Shown here one piece after another: positions 34,413 to 46,138 of a stretch of DNA of 64,000 nucleotides. The DNA comes from Hemileia vastatrix (taxonomy: Eukaryota > Basidiomycota > Pucciniomycetes > Pucciniales > Zaghouaniaceae): the NCBI GenBank assembly GCA_030280995.1, contig JASXTE010000011.1, positions 23,546,317 through 23,610,316 on the forward strand, in the 5' to 3' direction. Each line of letters starts with the position of its first letter. The stretch's first letter is position 1. The notes under the pieces are model-generated. The model had not been told where the DNA came from. It searched no databases and worked only from the letters and a program-made list of their open reading frames with translations. The position numbers were made by a program, and so were the translations under genes.

Positions 34413-35021
34413 CAGGGAAGTCTGAAATGATTGAAACAAAATCAAAAAAAAATCAAGAATCTCTTTGACAGGTGTAATAATTCATTTTCACTGCAACAAA
34501 AATGTTCTTTTCGTCTTAAGGCACAACAATGAGGCAACAATTACGCAACAGTTACAGCCATATTCGAAGCGGTTGGTGCAGTTTTGCTGAAAAATTCAAA
34601 ACTTTTGGTCAGCTCAAATGACATTTGGCAGCAAACTTAGCCTCCCATCACCAAAAATTGGCCAGTTTCTCTGTCAAATGTCAATGTTTCTGCCAAAATG
34701 TTTTGATTCTATTTGCAAAACTGCAGCAACCGTTTCAAATTTGGCTGTATGTTCATCATGTTTTAGTCATTCGGTAAAGGGTCAAATCGCTAATTTTTTC
34801 AGTAATTCGTGGATCTTTCCATGAATTCTTGAACCATTAGTGTAACTCATTTTCTGCCCTGCCATTTTTTCAGTAATTCTTCTCTACAGACCACACTCGC
34901 AACACCTCAATACCTCCATTTCATTAAGACTTCACTCTTACCGAACACTACTTTTCTCACTTCTCATCATCACACAACACCTAAAATTAAAATTTTATTA
35001 TACTATAATACTCCCTAAACA
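34413..35021. other. Intergenic DNA, possible promoter of the Myb-like frame
   Basis: Non-repetitive. The last 150 bp are pyrimidine-rich with an AT-rich stretch (TTTTATTATACTATAATACT, about 34993-35012) just before an ATG at 35022, which could be a promoter. Nothing else is seen. Confidence 0.4.
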
Positions 35022-35345
35022 ATGTCCAAACCTCAAAACTCTAGCACAAACAAAAATAAGAGAAAACGGGCACCCAATTGGTCTCAACATGAGGAGGAAC
35101 AACTCGCTATATCTTGGATCTTCATTAGTGAACAAACTTAATTTTCAACATATCAATCTGGTGAGACATTTTATAAGAAAATTGAAAACCATTTTAATCA
35201 GTTCAGTAAAGCACAATATAGAGATTGTCGGGATGGGCTTTTGGTCTAGAATTTTCAATGGAGATTTAACAGCGTTGGTAGGTGGAGTTTGAAGATTTCA
35301 AAGTCAGAGGTACGTGAGGAATTATCCTTTGTTTGATTTACTCAA
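35022..35345 (+). pseudogene. Myb/SANT-like domain fragment
   Basis: From ATG 35022 the frame reads MSKPQNSSTNKNKRKRAPNW, SQHEEEQLAISWIFISEQT, then TAA, and continues YQSGETFYKKIENHFNQF, a second stop, and FNSVGRWSLKISKSEVREEL. The pattern W-(x)n-EE-L-x-W-I, SG-x-FW/Y-xxI-xxHF, RW-xxI matches the Myb/SANT-like protein that accompanies PIF/Harbinger transposases and related plant and fungal trihelix proteins. A second, shorter copy of the last segment is at 54871-54970. Two stops make it a pseudogene. Confidence 0.5.
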
Positions 35346-36047
35346 ATTAGAAGGTAAAAATTTTTATAATTATTATTATAATTAATGATTTTAGAAATAC
35401 ATGGTGTAAGTACTAAAACAATAAATTGTAGTAATAAATAAAATTTGGTTTGTAATAAATAAAATAAATGTGGAAGTAAAGGATGATCTAAAACAACCAG
35501 AAAGGGGAGGCCAAATATAGGCAAAAGAGAGACAAAGCACAGAGTTAAAATCCTATATACAGGAGTATGAGAGAAGAAAATTCCAGAAAAATATTTTCAA
35601 ATAATAAGATTTTTCTAGAAAGAATGTGTTTAAAATATGTATTTACTGTATATGTCAAAATAAATTGATTTATTTAAAAATAACTGTAAGTGTCATTTTT
35701 AAATAAGTAATTTGAATTTTTCGTATATATTTATTTTTTATTTTAATATTAATTTTTATTTCAATATTAAATTTTATTTTAATGCTAATTTTTATTTTAA
35801 TATTAATTTTTATTTATTTTAACCTGTTATTAAGCATGGTGTTAGGAAATAAAAATTTAAGGGACATTTAATATTAATTTTAATTACTTACTAAATTTAC
35901 TTTTTTGTGACTAGTTAATTTATTACAAGTAAATTTAAAGTAAATATATTATAATTAATAATAATATATAAGAAATAAAAAATGGTGTGGCTTCATCCCA
36001 GTAAATAATTAATTATTTTACTGGGTAAGTCTAGCAGCCTGGCTGAC
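35346..36047. other. AT-rich region at the 3' end of element B
   Basis: Composed of AATATTAATTTTTATTT-like words. A 29-bp near-perfect palindrome (35997-36025, CCCAGTAAATAATT with its complement) lies near the B end. Reading minus, a purine stretch AGAATGAGAGAG is followed at about 36047 by TGTCAGCCAGGCTGC, which looks like polypurine tract plus LTR start. The other end of that LTR was not found. Confidence 0.4.
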
Positions 36048-36053
36048 ACTCTC

Positions 36054-36480
36054 TCATTCTAAAAAAACAATAAAAAAATGGTATGATTTTTTTTTATATT
36101 TCTTTAGCAGATTAGGAAGATTAGATATCTCTTTCCCAGGTATCCAAGAATCATATTCAGAAGATTTATTCTTGAATCTCAATAAGTATTCAGTACCTTT
36201 TTCAGCAATAACTATTCTGTCATTTAGAATCTTATTGATTTCTTCTGTCTCAGTGATTTCATTAGGGGTTCTTCTTTGGTCTTCCCCTCCTTTTGGGAAA
36301 TAAATCACTATTGGATGCGTAAGGTTTCAAAAGAGATATTGGAAAAACAGGATGTTTTCTTTCATATGGAGAATCCAGGATAACTTCAACTGCATTATCA
36401 TCAACCATTCTTCTGACAACAAATGGACCTACAAATGGGTCTTTTAATTTGTTATTACCTTGTAAATTGAATTGCACTGC
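36054..36480 (-). pseudogene. Integrase C-terminus and chromodomain of B
   Basis: Frame 36477-36262 reads LKDPFVGPFVVRRMVDDNAV and YERKHPVFPISLLKPY (the GPF/Y module and the H-P-V-F motif). It overlaps in another frame 36308-36054 with IVIAEKGTEYLLRFKNKSSE, YDSWIPGKEISNLPNLLKKY, a divergent chromodomain retaining the W. Confidence 0.75.
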
Positions 36481-36513
36481 AGAAATAAGTACTTCATCAC
36501 TTTTCTTAAAAGT

Positions 36514-37456
36514 TTATTCTTTATGGGATTTGTCCCACCTCTTCTTCTCATATTCAAAAGATTTTTCAATACATTTTTGACCATGAATTCTGAAAAGTTG
36601 TTGCATTTGAAGAAAAGATTTCACACCAGGATGTAAATCCAATTTAGTTATTTTATTATTGAGAATTTGGGCAGGAGTATTTGGAACATATCCAAGGCAG
36701 AGCTCAAAAGGCTTTCTTTGAGTAACAGAATGAGCAGTTCTATTATAAGCAAATTTTAACCCAGGAAGTAAGGTAACCCAATCATTAGTAAATCTGTCAT
36801 TTTCTTTGTATTCAAGGACAAAGGCAAAATACCTTCTTATCATGTCCTCAAAGGTCTGAATCATTCTTTCAGCTAATCCTCTAAATTTGGGGGTGATGGG
36901 CATTAGAAAGTTTCAGATTACAGCCACAAACATCCATCAGAGACATCCAGAATTCAGAAGTAAATTTAGGGTCCCTATCAGAGATTATGGCTTTAGGAAA
37001 ACCAGCAGTATTGAACATATGAGACCACCATAAGAAAGCTAATTCTTTAGTGGGAACATACTTCTGAGTAGGGATAAATTTACACATTTTTGTGAAGCTG
37101 TCCACCATAACCCAAAAAGAGTTATAACTGTCTTTCCCAGAATTGGGTAATCCTGTTACAAAGTCCATGCTCATTATCTGTCATGGTGAATCAGGAGGTT
37201 CAATATGTTGCATTAATCCAGATCTTTTACCAGTCAATCATTTTGATTTTTGGAAAGAATAACAGTATTCAACATATAGTTTGGTGTCTTCAGACATATT
37301 AACCCACCAAGCAGTGCTCTTAATTCTAATCATTGTTTTCTCAAGATCAAAATGTCCAGCCAATATGTCATCATGACAAATTTTTAAGATGATCTCTTTC
37401 ATAGAAGGAGGAATAAAAATTACTCTACTTTCTTCTATAATATATGTAGTCTTCAT
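36514..37456 (-). pseudogene. Integrase of B
   Basis: The zinc domain (ILKICHDDILAGHFDLEKTM, VEYCYSFQKSK) keeps both His, but the last Cys is Phe. The core holds D (MSMDFVTGLPNSGKDSYN), D (AIISDRDPKFTSEFW) and E (GLAERMIQTFEDM). PGLKFAYNRTAHSVTQRKPF follows. Three frames (37456-37238, 37174-36881, 36903-36514) carry it, broken by stops around 37190-37237 and a frame change at 36890. Confidence 0.85.
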
Positions 37457-38200
37457 AAATTGAAAATTTACCTCTTTCCAAAGCCTTCTGGTACTTTAGT
37501 GGGACGGTTTTAATTAATGCTTTTATTGAAGCATTATTTGGCTCATTTAATATAGTTCATAACTTTTTTAAGTCAGTGTCCTTATCATATGAATCCAGAA
37601 TAAGCTGTAATAGCTCTTCCTCCGTATCAACCACATATTTTCCATGAATGTGAACTATTTCATCATCAGGAACATATGCAGAATATGAGTCATCATTTGG
37701 CAAAGTTAAAATTGATAACATGTCCACATTTTAATGAACATTACCAGCCCTATGAATTATTTTCATCCTCCTTCTATATTCTTGAACAGCTAGCTGCCAA
37801 CTGAAAATATTTCTGTTAGGTTTTTTCAAGTATAAGAGGGATTTAACTGCACTGAAGTCAGTGACAAGCTCAAATTTCTGGTCATACAGATAATAATGTA
37901 GCTTCTCTAGAGCCCACACTACTGCTAAACACTCCAGTTGAGTGGCACCATATTTAAATTCACTATTTCTCAAGGTTCTTGAAATATAAAAAAATATTAC
38001 TTCTGATACTTTATCATTCATAACTTGTTTTTGATGGAGAGCAGCACTAAGACCAATAAAACTGGCATCAGTTTATAAAAAAATGGTTGATTAAAGTCAG
38101 GCAAAGAATGAATTGGTGCTGAAATCAAAAAATGTTTCATAGTTTCAAAAGCTCTTTGTCTTTCACTGTTCCAGACAAAAGTAACATCTTTCCTATTCAA
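37457..38200 (-). pseudogene. RNase H of B
   Basis: VTFVWNSERQRAFETMKHFL (RT connection) leads to FFYISRTLRNSEFKYGATQL, ECLAVVWALEKLHYYLYDQK, FELVTDFSAVKSLL and IIHRAGNVH. The catalytic Glu and Asp are visible. Stops and a frame change at 38018-38021 break it. The region 37457-37730 is the acidic spacer to integrase. Confidence 0.8.
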
Positions 38201-38940
38201 TTGCGTAAGGGGTAATTCTATGACTTGATAATTTTTAATATACTATATATAGTATTCAAAAATTCCTAAAAAACTTTGGATCTCTCTAACTGTGGTAGGA
38301 GCCTTCACATGTTGTATGGCTGCCACTTTGTTTTGGTCAACACATATCTGCAAACCTGAGACAACATGAGCAAGCACTTTTAAGTAATGAAAACCAAATT
38401 TGCATTTTTTCAAGGCAAGTGTCATATTTATCTCATCCATCTTATGGAACAATTTACACAGGTGGTTAGGATGGTCCTCAAATGTTTTAGAGAATATGAT
38501 GATATCATCAATGAAAACCATCAGCCATCCTTCAATTATCTCCTGATGGAATGTGTTATCCATAAATTTTTGAAAAACTGAAGGGGCATTTTCAGGGCCA
38601 AATGGCATCCTAAAATACTTATAAATACCCATATGAGTGGCAATCATCAGAAAATTCTGATAATTCTTTTCAACAGGCACCTAGTGATATCTTTATTTCC
38701 ATCTAAACAGCTGATATATTTAGCACCTTGTAAGGTAGCTTGAATAGAGCTAATTCTGGGTAAAGGATAGATATGATCAACAGGATAAGTGTTTAATGCT
38801 CTATAATCACTACATAACCTGGCTTTATCTTTCTTGTAAGAAATTAGGACAGGTGAGATAACACAATATTTAGCTTTTTCAACTACCTTTTCAATAATAT
38901 TCATTTTTTTAAAGGGTAGAGATATTGTCTTCAATATCTT
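38201..38940 (-). pseudogene. Reverse transcriptase of B
   Basis: Frame 38934-38647 (YKKDKARLCSDYRALN, YPLPRISSIQATLQGAKYI, SCLDGNKDITRCLL) and frame 38680-38243 (YKYFRMPFGPENAPSVFQKF, WLMVFIDDIIIFSKTF, TTVREIQSFLGIFEYY). The active site F-I-D-D is intact. One frameshift lies at about 38660, between the LD and the MPFG boxes. Confidence 0.85.
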
Positions 38941-39001
38941 TTCTCTTTGTGGGAGAAGCAGGATAAGGCTTTTTCTTTAAACTAGGTGGTATTTCAGTCA
39001 A

Positions 39002-39649
39002 TCAGAAAGATAATGAGAGCCTCATTTCTTCTTTTACCAATCCTAATTCATGGTACCCATGAGCAAAGACCATAGGAAAAGATTTTATAAATTGAATGAT
39101 GGAATCATTTTCCTTACCAGAAAGTTGTTCTCCAAAAGAAGCATTGTAAATTTCTGAAAAAAGGGCAGGAATTTCTGCTGTAGATCTTCCTTTATATTGA
39201 GCTACAGAATGACATGTTTTCAATCTGGGTGTTAATCATTTTTTTGGGGAGGAAATCTTAAATTTTCTCTTGCCATTCATCCCAATTGTGAAGCATTGGT
39301 TTGAAGGATCCAATTTTATGCCATATTTGGTTAAAATATTATTTCCCACAATGGACCAACTGCTTAAGTTATAATTTTTCATGACAACAAAATCACACAT
39401 AGATCTCAAAAAACCATGGTTATATTTGAAAAATACTGTAGCTTTGTATTTACCAATGGGGGACAAAACAGAGCCATAACTTCTCCAATTCTCAGAAATG
39501 ATAGGAATAAGTTTTGATTTATAATGCTGGTCCACTGAAGCAAATGCTTTTTCAGATACTACACTTCCTCCAGCTCCAGAATCTAAAACAACCTCAATGT
39601 TATTTCCATTAATCAAGACTTATGCCTTGGGAGGGGCAATAATATATTG
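39002..39649 (-). pseudogene. Protease region of B
   Basis: INGNNIEVVLDSGAGGSVVS carries D-S-G, then SWSIVGNNILTKYGIKLDPS, the usual I-(L/V)-G-x-x-x-L-x-x-(Y/W) end. Two frames, 39616-39236 and 39223-39002, are separated by a stop. Just upstream, a TAA (about 39620) probably replaces CAA. The C-family LTR inserted about 30 bases upstream of the protease frame. Confidence 0.8.
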
Positions 39650-40020
39650 TGTCAGTGTATCTAGTATATTAGTATAATATAATAGTATTTATTAATGGTC
39701 CTACTACTTATTGATAAATGATTTAGTGATTAAACCTCAGGGGAAGACTAACAAATGAGTTATTCTCAATTTAAACCCACAATACTTGGATTTTATGTGT
39801 GCTAGTGGTGGAAAATAGAATAATAAAATATAGTTATAGCTTATATAAAGATAATATCAATTTATAAAGGCTTTATAATATATTTCTAAATGATAATAAT
39901 TGTTTTTAAATGTTTAATTGAATTTTAGTAAGTAAGTGATGTCTAATAACCATCAAAATCCTCCCTAACTTATACCCAAATCCACTAGAGTGCACAGACC
40001 TTCAATCCAGATGATGTTAC
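39650..40020 (-). repeat. Solo LTR of family C, 3' part (inside B)
   Basis: Read on the minus strand this ends CACTGACA at 39650 and matches the last 370 bases of the intact plus-strand copy at 46139-47314. Its 5' part is at 49216-50017. The pieces are separated by transposon E. Flanks TATTG (39645-39649) and AATTG (50018-50022) are an imperfect 5-bp target duplication. Confidence 0.85.
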
Positions 40021-40211
40021 GCCAGGTCAAATGTTAGACAACTTTCAGTCAAGTGGTTTTTCAGGTATCTTAAAGTAACATCAGAAGTAACCTTTGAATG
40101 AATTTCAGTGCTTAAATTACTTACAAGACAGACCAAAACTCTGAGTGTTTCTGTACCAAATAGAAAATTAGAGAAAGTTTATTGCACTGCTTATTGTTAA
40201 AACGTTCTATC

Positions 40212-40451
40212 TTATATGATCTTGAGTGGCTTCCGAAAATTGTGTCTCAGTGTTACATTACCTTTTTTTCCTGGAAATAAGTCATCCATGATAACTATCC
40301 TTGCACCATTTATTCCAGGCCCATGAAATAACTTGTCATAATTTTCTTTCTGTAGGTTAGCATTGTAGACTTTACCAGAACAAGCATCAATGAAAGCACA
40401 TTGCAAAGTCTCATACCCTTTTTTTGTTAGGTAAATGTGGGTTAATTTCAC
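40212..40451 (-). CDS. Short unknown frame near left end of E
   Basis: 79 residues (MKLTHIYLTKKGYETLQCAF, NGARIVIMDDLFPGKKGNVT). It is moderately complex and not obviously composition-driven, but I recognise no family. It may be the end of a degraded second gene of E transcribed inward-out, or chance. Confidence 0.25.
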   Translation of the reverse strand: MKLTHIYLTKKGYETLQCAFIDACSGKVYNANLQKENYDKLFHGPGINGARIVIMDDLFPGKKGNVTLRHNFRKPLKII

Positions 40452-41669
40452 TCATTGAAAATTTTTTACATGAACTCATATAATATCCTTAATTTTACCA
40501 TATTTGAAAAGTGAAATCTCACACACAATTTGAAATTTTTAAAATGACTTGGTGAATTTGTGATTCTAGAAGAGTTGAAATCACAAATTAAAAATTGACT
40601 TATACTTTCAAGTTTTTTTTAAAAAATATAAACAAAATAATGCACTTACTTAGATTACACTCAAACCTGTAATTTATAAAGTTTCATAATAGCTTCTGGA
40701 ATTTACTGCACCATATTAAAAAATAATTTAGATGATTTTATCAGGTGAGGTGTTTCCCTATGTTGATAAAATAAGAGGTTGTAAAAACTATAATAGAGCA
40801 GATAAAGGTATAATTAGTTGAGAAAATATAATACTTTAACCAAAAATTAGTAGTGAATCAAACCCCTTATAGTACTAAATTTGATTTTATTTCTACTATA
40901 TAATAAGTTTTTTTAGCTTAGAGGTAATTTTAGAAACTTAAGGAAAATAAATAAAGAGTATATAAAAAGGATTACATGAATCATCTAGGCTATGATGAAA
41001 AATAAGGATATATATTAGAATCTTTATTTGCCAGACACAGTATTTATTCAGTTAGTATAAATAAATCAGAAAATTTATTTTCTGTAACATTTTAATCTTT
41101 TCTTATTTCAAACTGGCTTGACTTTTACAACAGTAAAATTTAATAACAGTTGCTAAATCTTCCAACTTGACCTTTGTCTCAGTATCAAAAAGGGACTTCT
41201 CCACAACAGACAAATCATTATAGTATGCTTAGTATAAAAAGGCTATTGGAAGCTCCCCAAGAAACACTTCTTCAAAAATATCATCTATAGGAAATCATCT
41301 GGGGCCTGAAACATGCTGAACACCTATTACTAGAAGTTGAATGAACTTGAAATTTCAAAAAAAACTTTTCCTGATAGCTTCCCCAGAGGTTTGAGATTTA
41401 TAATTTGAACAGGATTTAGAAATAAACACTCTGTCAAGTCCATTTGAAAATCAAACCATAAAATCAATTAGCTATGAAATTGAAAGCTAGAATCTACTCT
41501 CATCTTGTATTTCCTCAGTATCAGAGTGAATAAAAATATATTCAAATTATTCAGCCATTTCAGGGACAAAAATTGATGAAGCCATGTTAATTTTTCAATC
41601 AGGAAAGTATAAAGATGTGATTTTAATTTATAATAACTTATTTAAAGTAATAAAATCAAGATGCTTACC
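40452..41669. other. AT-rich non-coding part of E
   Basis: No frame with family resemblance and no repeat apart from scattered A/T words. It leads into the palindrome array. Confidence 0.5.
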
Positions 41670-42925
41670 TGACTTCTTTTTTAAATTTGAACCTTCACTA
41701 TGCTTGTTAGAAACTTGTTTGATTTTTTACCTCTGTATGGTTTTAACCTTGAGGATATATTGCATACATGAGGCGACATGTCGCCTCATGTATGCATGCA
41801 ATTCACTTGCTTTCTGCTTCACTTCTGCATGTTTTTGAGATCAAGGGTATATTGCATACATGAGGAGACATGTTTCCTCATGTATGCATGCAAGCAACTT
41901 GCTTGCTTTTTAACCTCTGTATGTTTTTGAGCTTCAGGATATATTGCATACATGAGGCGACATGTCGCCTCATGTATGCATGCAAGAAACTTTCTTTTTG
42001 TTTTACTTCTGCATGTTTTTAAACTTATAGATATATTGCATACATGAGGCGACATGTCGCCTCATGTATGCAATAACAAGAGCACTGATAAAAAATAGTG
42101 CAACACATTTTTTAATCAGCACTCTTGTTATTGCATACATGAGGCAACATGTCTCCTCATGTATGCAATAACATTCTTTGAAATCCTTCATTTAGGTGAG
42201 CAATGCATTGGTGCATACCTACCATACCAAAGAAAATACACATCATGGAACCTTTTTACATGCATACATGAGGCGACATGTCGCCTCATGTATGCAATTT
42301 CTTTTTTGAAGTTTAACTTATATAGGTAAGAAATGCACTTGTGAATGCCTACATACCAAGTGAGTTCCCCAGAATGTGACTTGTTTACATGCATACATGA
42401 GGTGACATGTCGCCTCATGTATGCATGTAAACAAGTTGCATGATGTGGATTTTCTTTGGTATGGTAGGCATTCACCAATGCATTTTTCACCTTAATGAAG
42501 AAGTTCAAAGAATTTTATTGCATATATGAGGTGACATGTCACCTCATGTATGCAATAACAAGAGTTCTGATAAAAAAAATCTATTTCACTATTTTTTATC
42601 AGTGCTCTTGTTATTGCATACATGAGGCGACATGTTGCCTCATGTATGCAATATATCCTTAAGTTTAAAACCATGCAGAAGTAAAAAAGCAAGCAAGTTG
42701 CTTGCATGCATACATGAGACAACATGTCTCCTCATGTATGCAATATACCCTTGATCTCAAAAACATGCAGAAGTGAAACAGAAAACAAGTGGCTTGCATG
42801 CATACATGAGGCAACATGTTGCCTCATGTATGCAATATATCCCCAAGGTTAAAACTATACAGAAGTCAAAAAGGAAGCAAGTATCTAACATGCATACATG
42901 AGGCGACATGTCGCCTCATGTATGC
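41670..42925. repeat. Array of twelve 34-bp palindromes with mirrored spacing
   Basis: The unit is GCATACATGAGGCGACA followed by its reverse complement. Copies begin at 41762, 41854, 41946, 42038, 42133, 42262, 42391, 42520, 42616, 42708, 42800 and 42892. Spacings are 92, 92, 92, 95, 129, 129, 129, 96, 92, 92 and 92, symmetric about 42343. Copies 1, 3, 4, 6, 8, 11 and 12 are perfect or nearly perfect. Copies 8 and 11 carry matched changes on both arms (GGTGACA/TGTCACC; GGCAACA/TGTTGCC). Copy 7 extends to a 58-bp near-palindrome (42379-42436). Spacers 1-2 and 10-11, 2-3 and 9-10, 4-5 and 8-9, 5-6 and 7-8 are inverted copies of each other. A decayed copy 0 lies at about 41670-41703. Reading frames here (CIHEATCRLMYA) are by-products. 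Confidence 0.92.
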
Positions 42926-43700
42926 ATGTTGGAAACTTCCCTACCCCTTTCTCATATGACTTTCCACAAAGCATAAGATGAGGCAAATTGTTGCCTCATC
43001 CTTATGCAGCTGCAACATTTTCTGATGACATGAGGAAATTCTTTGCCTCATGTAATTGGGATATGGTGTATACTTTTTATTTAGTTCTGTGCGCCAACAT
43101 AGAAAAATGATTTTATTGTGGATTTGAGCATTTTGCTGAGAACATGTGGGGGAAAATGGGGCCATATTTCACCACAATTTTTCCTGCATTTCAGATTTAG
43201 TATGAAGTAAAATTATATCAAATATTTGAGGTAAAATATTACCTCTTGTATCATAAGAACCTTGTGTCAGTTAGTGTAAGTAATGCACTGAACTGGGTAA
43301 TATATTTACTAATGTAGCTAAAACATTTAATTTCCTTCAAAGGCAGTGCATAGAGAAATATATTTCCAAATTCAGTTCTATTTCAGTTGAAAAATATCTA
43401 CACTTTCTTTCTAAAAATATTTAATCTCATTTAAATTTACAGTTCCCAAAATTTTGTCTCATCATTGTAATTGACAGATACTTATTTTAAATTGAGATTA
43501 TACATCAGTTGAGTTATATAGTTATGTCTGCATGTCATAAAACACCATGTTGCCTCATTTTACCTATTTAAAAGGCATTAAATTTTCACTTTTCTTTAAA
43601 TAGTAAGAAGCAAAATGTTTGCTTGTCATTTCACTTAGTAGAGTAAGTAGAGTGGATGTGCAAATATCCAAATATGAGGTGACATTTTTTCTCATGTTGT
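42926..43700. repeat. Decayed palindromes right of the array
   Basis: Related foldbacks continue: GCATAAGATGAGGCAA with GTTGCCTCATCCTTATGC (42971-43007), CATGAGGAAATTCTTTGCCT (43029), TTTGAGGTAAAATATTACCT (43227) and ATGAGGTGACATTTTTTCTC (about 43675). They keep the TGAGG/CCTCA core but lose the outer arms. Confidence 0.6.
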
Positions 43701-45530
43701 GATATACTATTAGAATAATTTATTTGCCAATAAAATTGGGATCATATTTTGTAACTTTTATTTAGATATATTTCAGTTTATTTCCCATATACTAGCACTT
43801 TCTAGATTTATATTGAATAAATTTTGTCTTGTTTGTGGGATGTGGTGAATTAAAGCTAAACTTTTGTTGAAAATTTCAGATGATTTATTTAAGTACATAA
43901 GTTTATGGAAAGCTTCATAGTAAATGATAAAAATAAGCTAAGTAAGAGTAGAAAATTTGAATGAACTAGGTGTCACTTGGAAATGCTTTTGTAAGTCACA
44001 GTGGCTGTCTGCATAGGGGCTGGGTGGTGCACCCCAGCGAACAACTCTACATCCCTTTTAGTTGCTGAAGTGGTTTGTAAGTATATACAGTTGAATATTT
44101 TTTTGTATTGTGTTATTTGTACAGGAAATCAAATTGAATGAGTTGAAATCTGGTTTTACATTTTGGAATGTTTTTGAGAAAAATACAGGGAATAATTATA
44201 ATTTTGTATTTTGTATTAAAGATTGATTATTTTATTGGATATACTTGTGCTATTCAATTTATTAATATTATTTTGACCATAAGCTGTTGAAGCTGTGCTG
44301 TGGCTTTTCAAAACCAAACATCTAAAAATACAAAGCATGCGTGATATTGGATTTTATATATAAGTTAGCTGTGATCCACCATAATTTTTATTATTTTTGT
44401 GAAAAGTTTCAAAACATGAATTTAAAATTAAGGGCATAATTCAGGCTCCTTTTTTCCTGCATATTTATGGTCATACTACCTATCAGCAGCATGGAACTAG
44501 AATTTCATATATTTCTGTGTCCATAAGCAGATTTCCTCATTCCAAAGGCTGGTTTTTTTCTTGTAACAGTGGAAGATTAAGTATTTTCTTGCATTATAAT
44601 TTCTCAAAATCTATGGTTCATATTTTGCAGAAATATTTTACTAATATTGTTGACTAGTGGAGCTCAAATTTTACATGAATAAACCATTCATCAATATTTA
44701 AAAATTTAAGTTGTTAATTTGGATATCTTGTAACTTTAATATATTTGAAAAACTTATTTCAGTTAATATATCTTGCTGAAATATGTTCTGATAGTTTATC
44801 TTGACCTACAGTGTTCAACAAAGCTTTACTCACTATGAGAAATCCAGTGATAATTTAGATTATGTGACTTACTTGGAAATGAAATGTTTCTATTCTTGTG
44901 TAAATACTTTTTTCTTCATAAATTATCCTCTTTACTGTTGAACTTTATTTCTTTCCAAGATGGAATAATCTTATAATTCCTTTCTCATCTGCATTGGATT
45001 TCTTCAATCTCACATATGTGAAATCATAAGCTCCCCAGTTTTGATGGAGAAACCTGTTTCAATTTATCTCTCTCACAAAAAACACACTATCAGGGCTAGG
45101 GCACATTCACCTCATTTTAGCATTGGTAAAATTTTCCATCTTATTTTAACATCTTTTATGACCTAAATGGCGCACCAGTATAATAATTATTAGTTGATCC
45201 TGCTGGGGGTCTGCTTCCAGGGTAGGATTCACCGTCTATATGGGTTGATGATACATTATTACCCCAAAAGGATAACAATTATCCCCAAAAAATAAAAAAA
45301 ATTGATTTCCTATCTTTCTCATTTCCTAGTCAATTTCTCCCAAGTACTTGAATCACTCTTCAGCATAGCTATTCTTCTGCCTGACTATAAACTATAAATT
45401 CATTTGTGCTGTGCTGTAAAAGATATATTCAGTTAAAATAATTAACTATCTTCTCTCTCCCCTGATTCCTTATTTCTAATCAGAGCTTATTATCCTATAA
45501 AAATTATCAATGATGAGGTTTTAGCGCAAA
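43701..45530. other. Non-coding middle of E
   Basis: AT-rich single-copy-looking DNA. I found no frame or repeat. A GC-richer patch near 44000-44050 (GGGGCTGGGTGGTGCACCCC, with an inner GGTGCACC palindrome) is the only contrast. Confidence 0.4.
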
Positions 45531-46020
45531 GGAAGGCAAAAAACAGGTCAATCAGCAACTTTGCATCTTACAAAAAAAATTAACTACAGAAAATCATGTG
45601 ATAAAACTGGAAAAAAGATTATATTCTACCCACAACTTTCATATGAAGCTAAGGGAGAAGCAGTGGACAACAGGGAGTAATGGAATGGCTAAAGAGAATA
45701 GAGAGAAAAATATTTGGATATCATTGAAAAAAAACATACCTAAACACAGGTAAATCAGCAACTGTGAGCCTTGCAACAACAAGTAACTACAACAAAGCAT
45801 GTTCTAAAAATATAAGGAGCACAGTTATGAGTTTCTGTGATTAGATTTAAAAGAATAAGTAGAGAATAAACATAAAATAAATGGAAAGAGTATGGAGAAA
45901 AACTCAATTCTCCCCACACAGTGAAAAAAACTGTAAGATGCAGCCAAGGGGGAAGCAGTCAATAGGGTGGAGCAATGGAAGGGATAAAGATAATAGAGAG
46001 AAAAATATTTGGATAGGTAA
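45531..46020. repeat. Tandem duplication of about 295 bp in E
   Basis: AGAGAGAAAAATATTTGGAT occurs near 45700 and 45994. Upstream blocks (CAATCAGCAACT/AAATCAGCAACT, AAGGGAGAAGCAGT/AAGGGGGAAGCAGT) repeat in the same order, with divergence and gaps. No coding frame is convincing. Confidence 0.55.
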
Positions 46021-46138
46021 AATGAAAGCAACAAGAAGAGGCTTAATTATATGTCAAAATGTACCATTCAGAACAATAGAAAACAAAATTACATCAACAA
46101 AAGCTACTAAACAAAAATATAGAGAAATAGAAAGGTTC

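Noticed and set aside
41584..42725. Proteins read through the palindrome array
   Set aside because: Frames on both strands repeat CIHEATCRLMYA-type words because the DNA is palindromic. They are shadows of the repeat.
41762..42925. CRISPR-like array
   Set aside because: The repeats are full palindromes with related, mutually inverted spacers in a eukaryotic transposon. CRISPR spacers are unrelated to one another and there are no cas genes.
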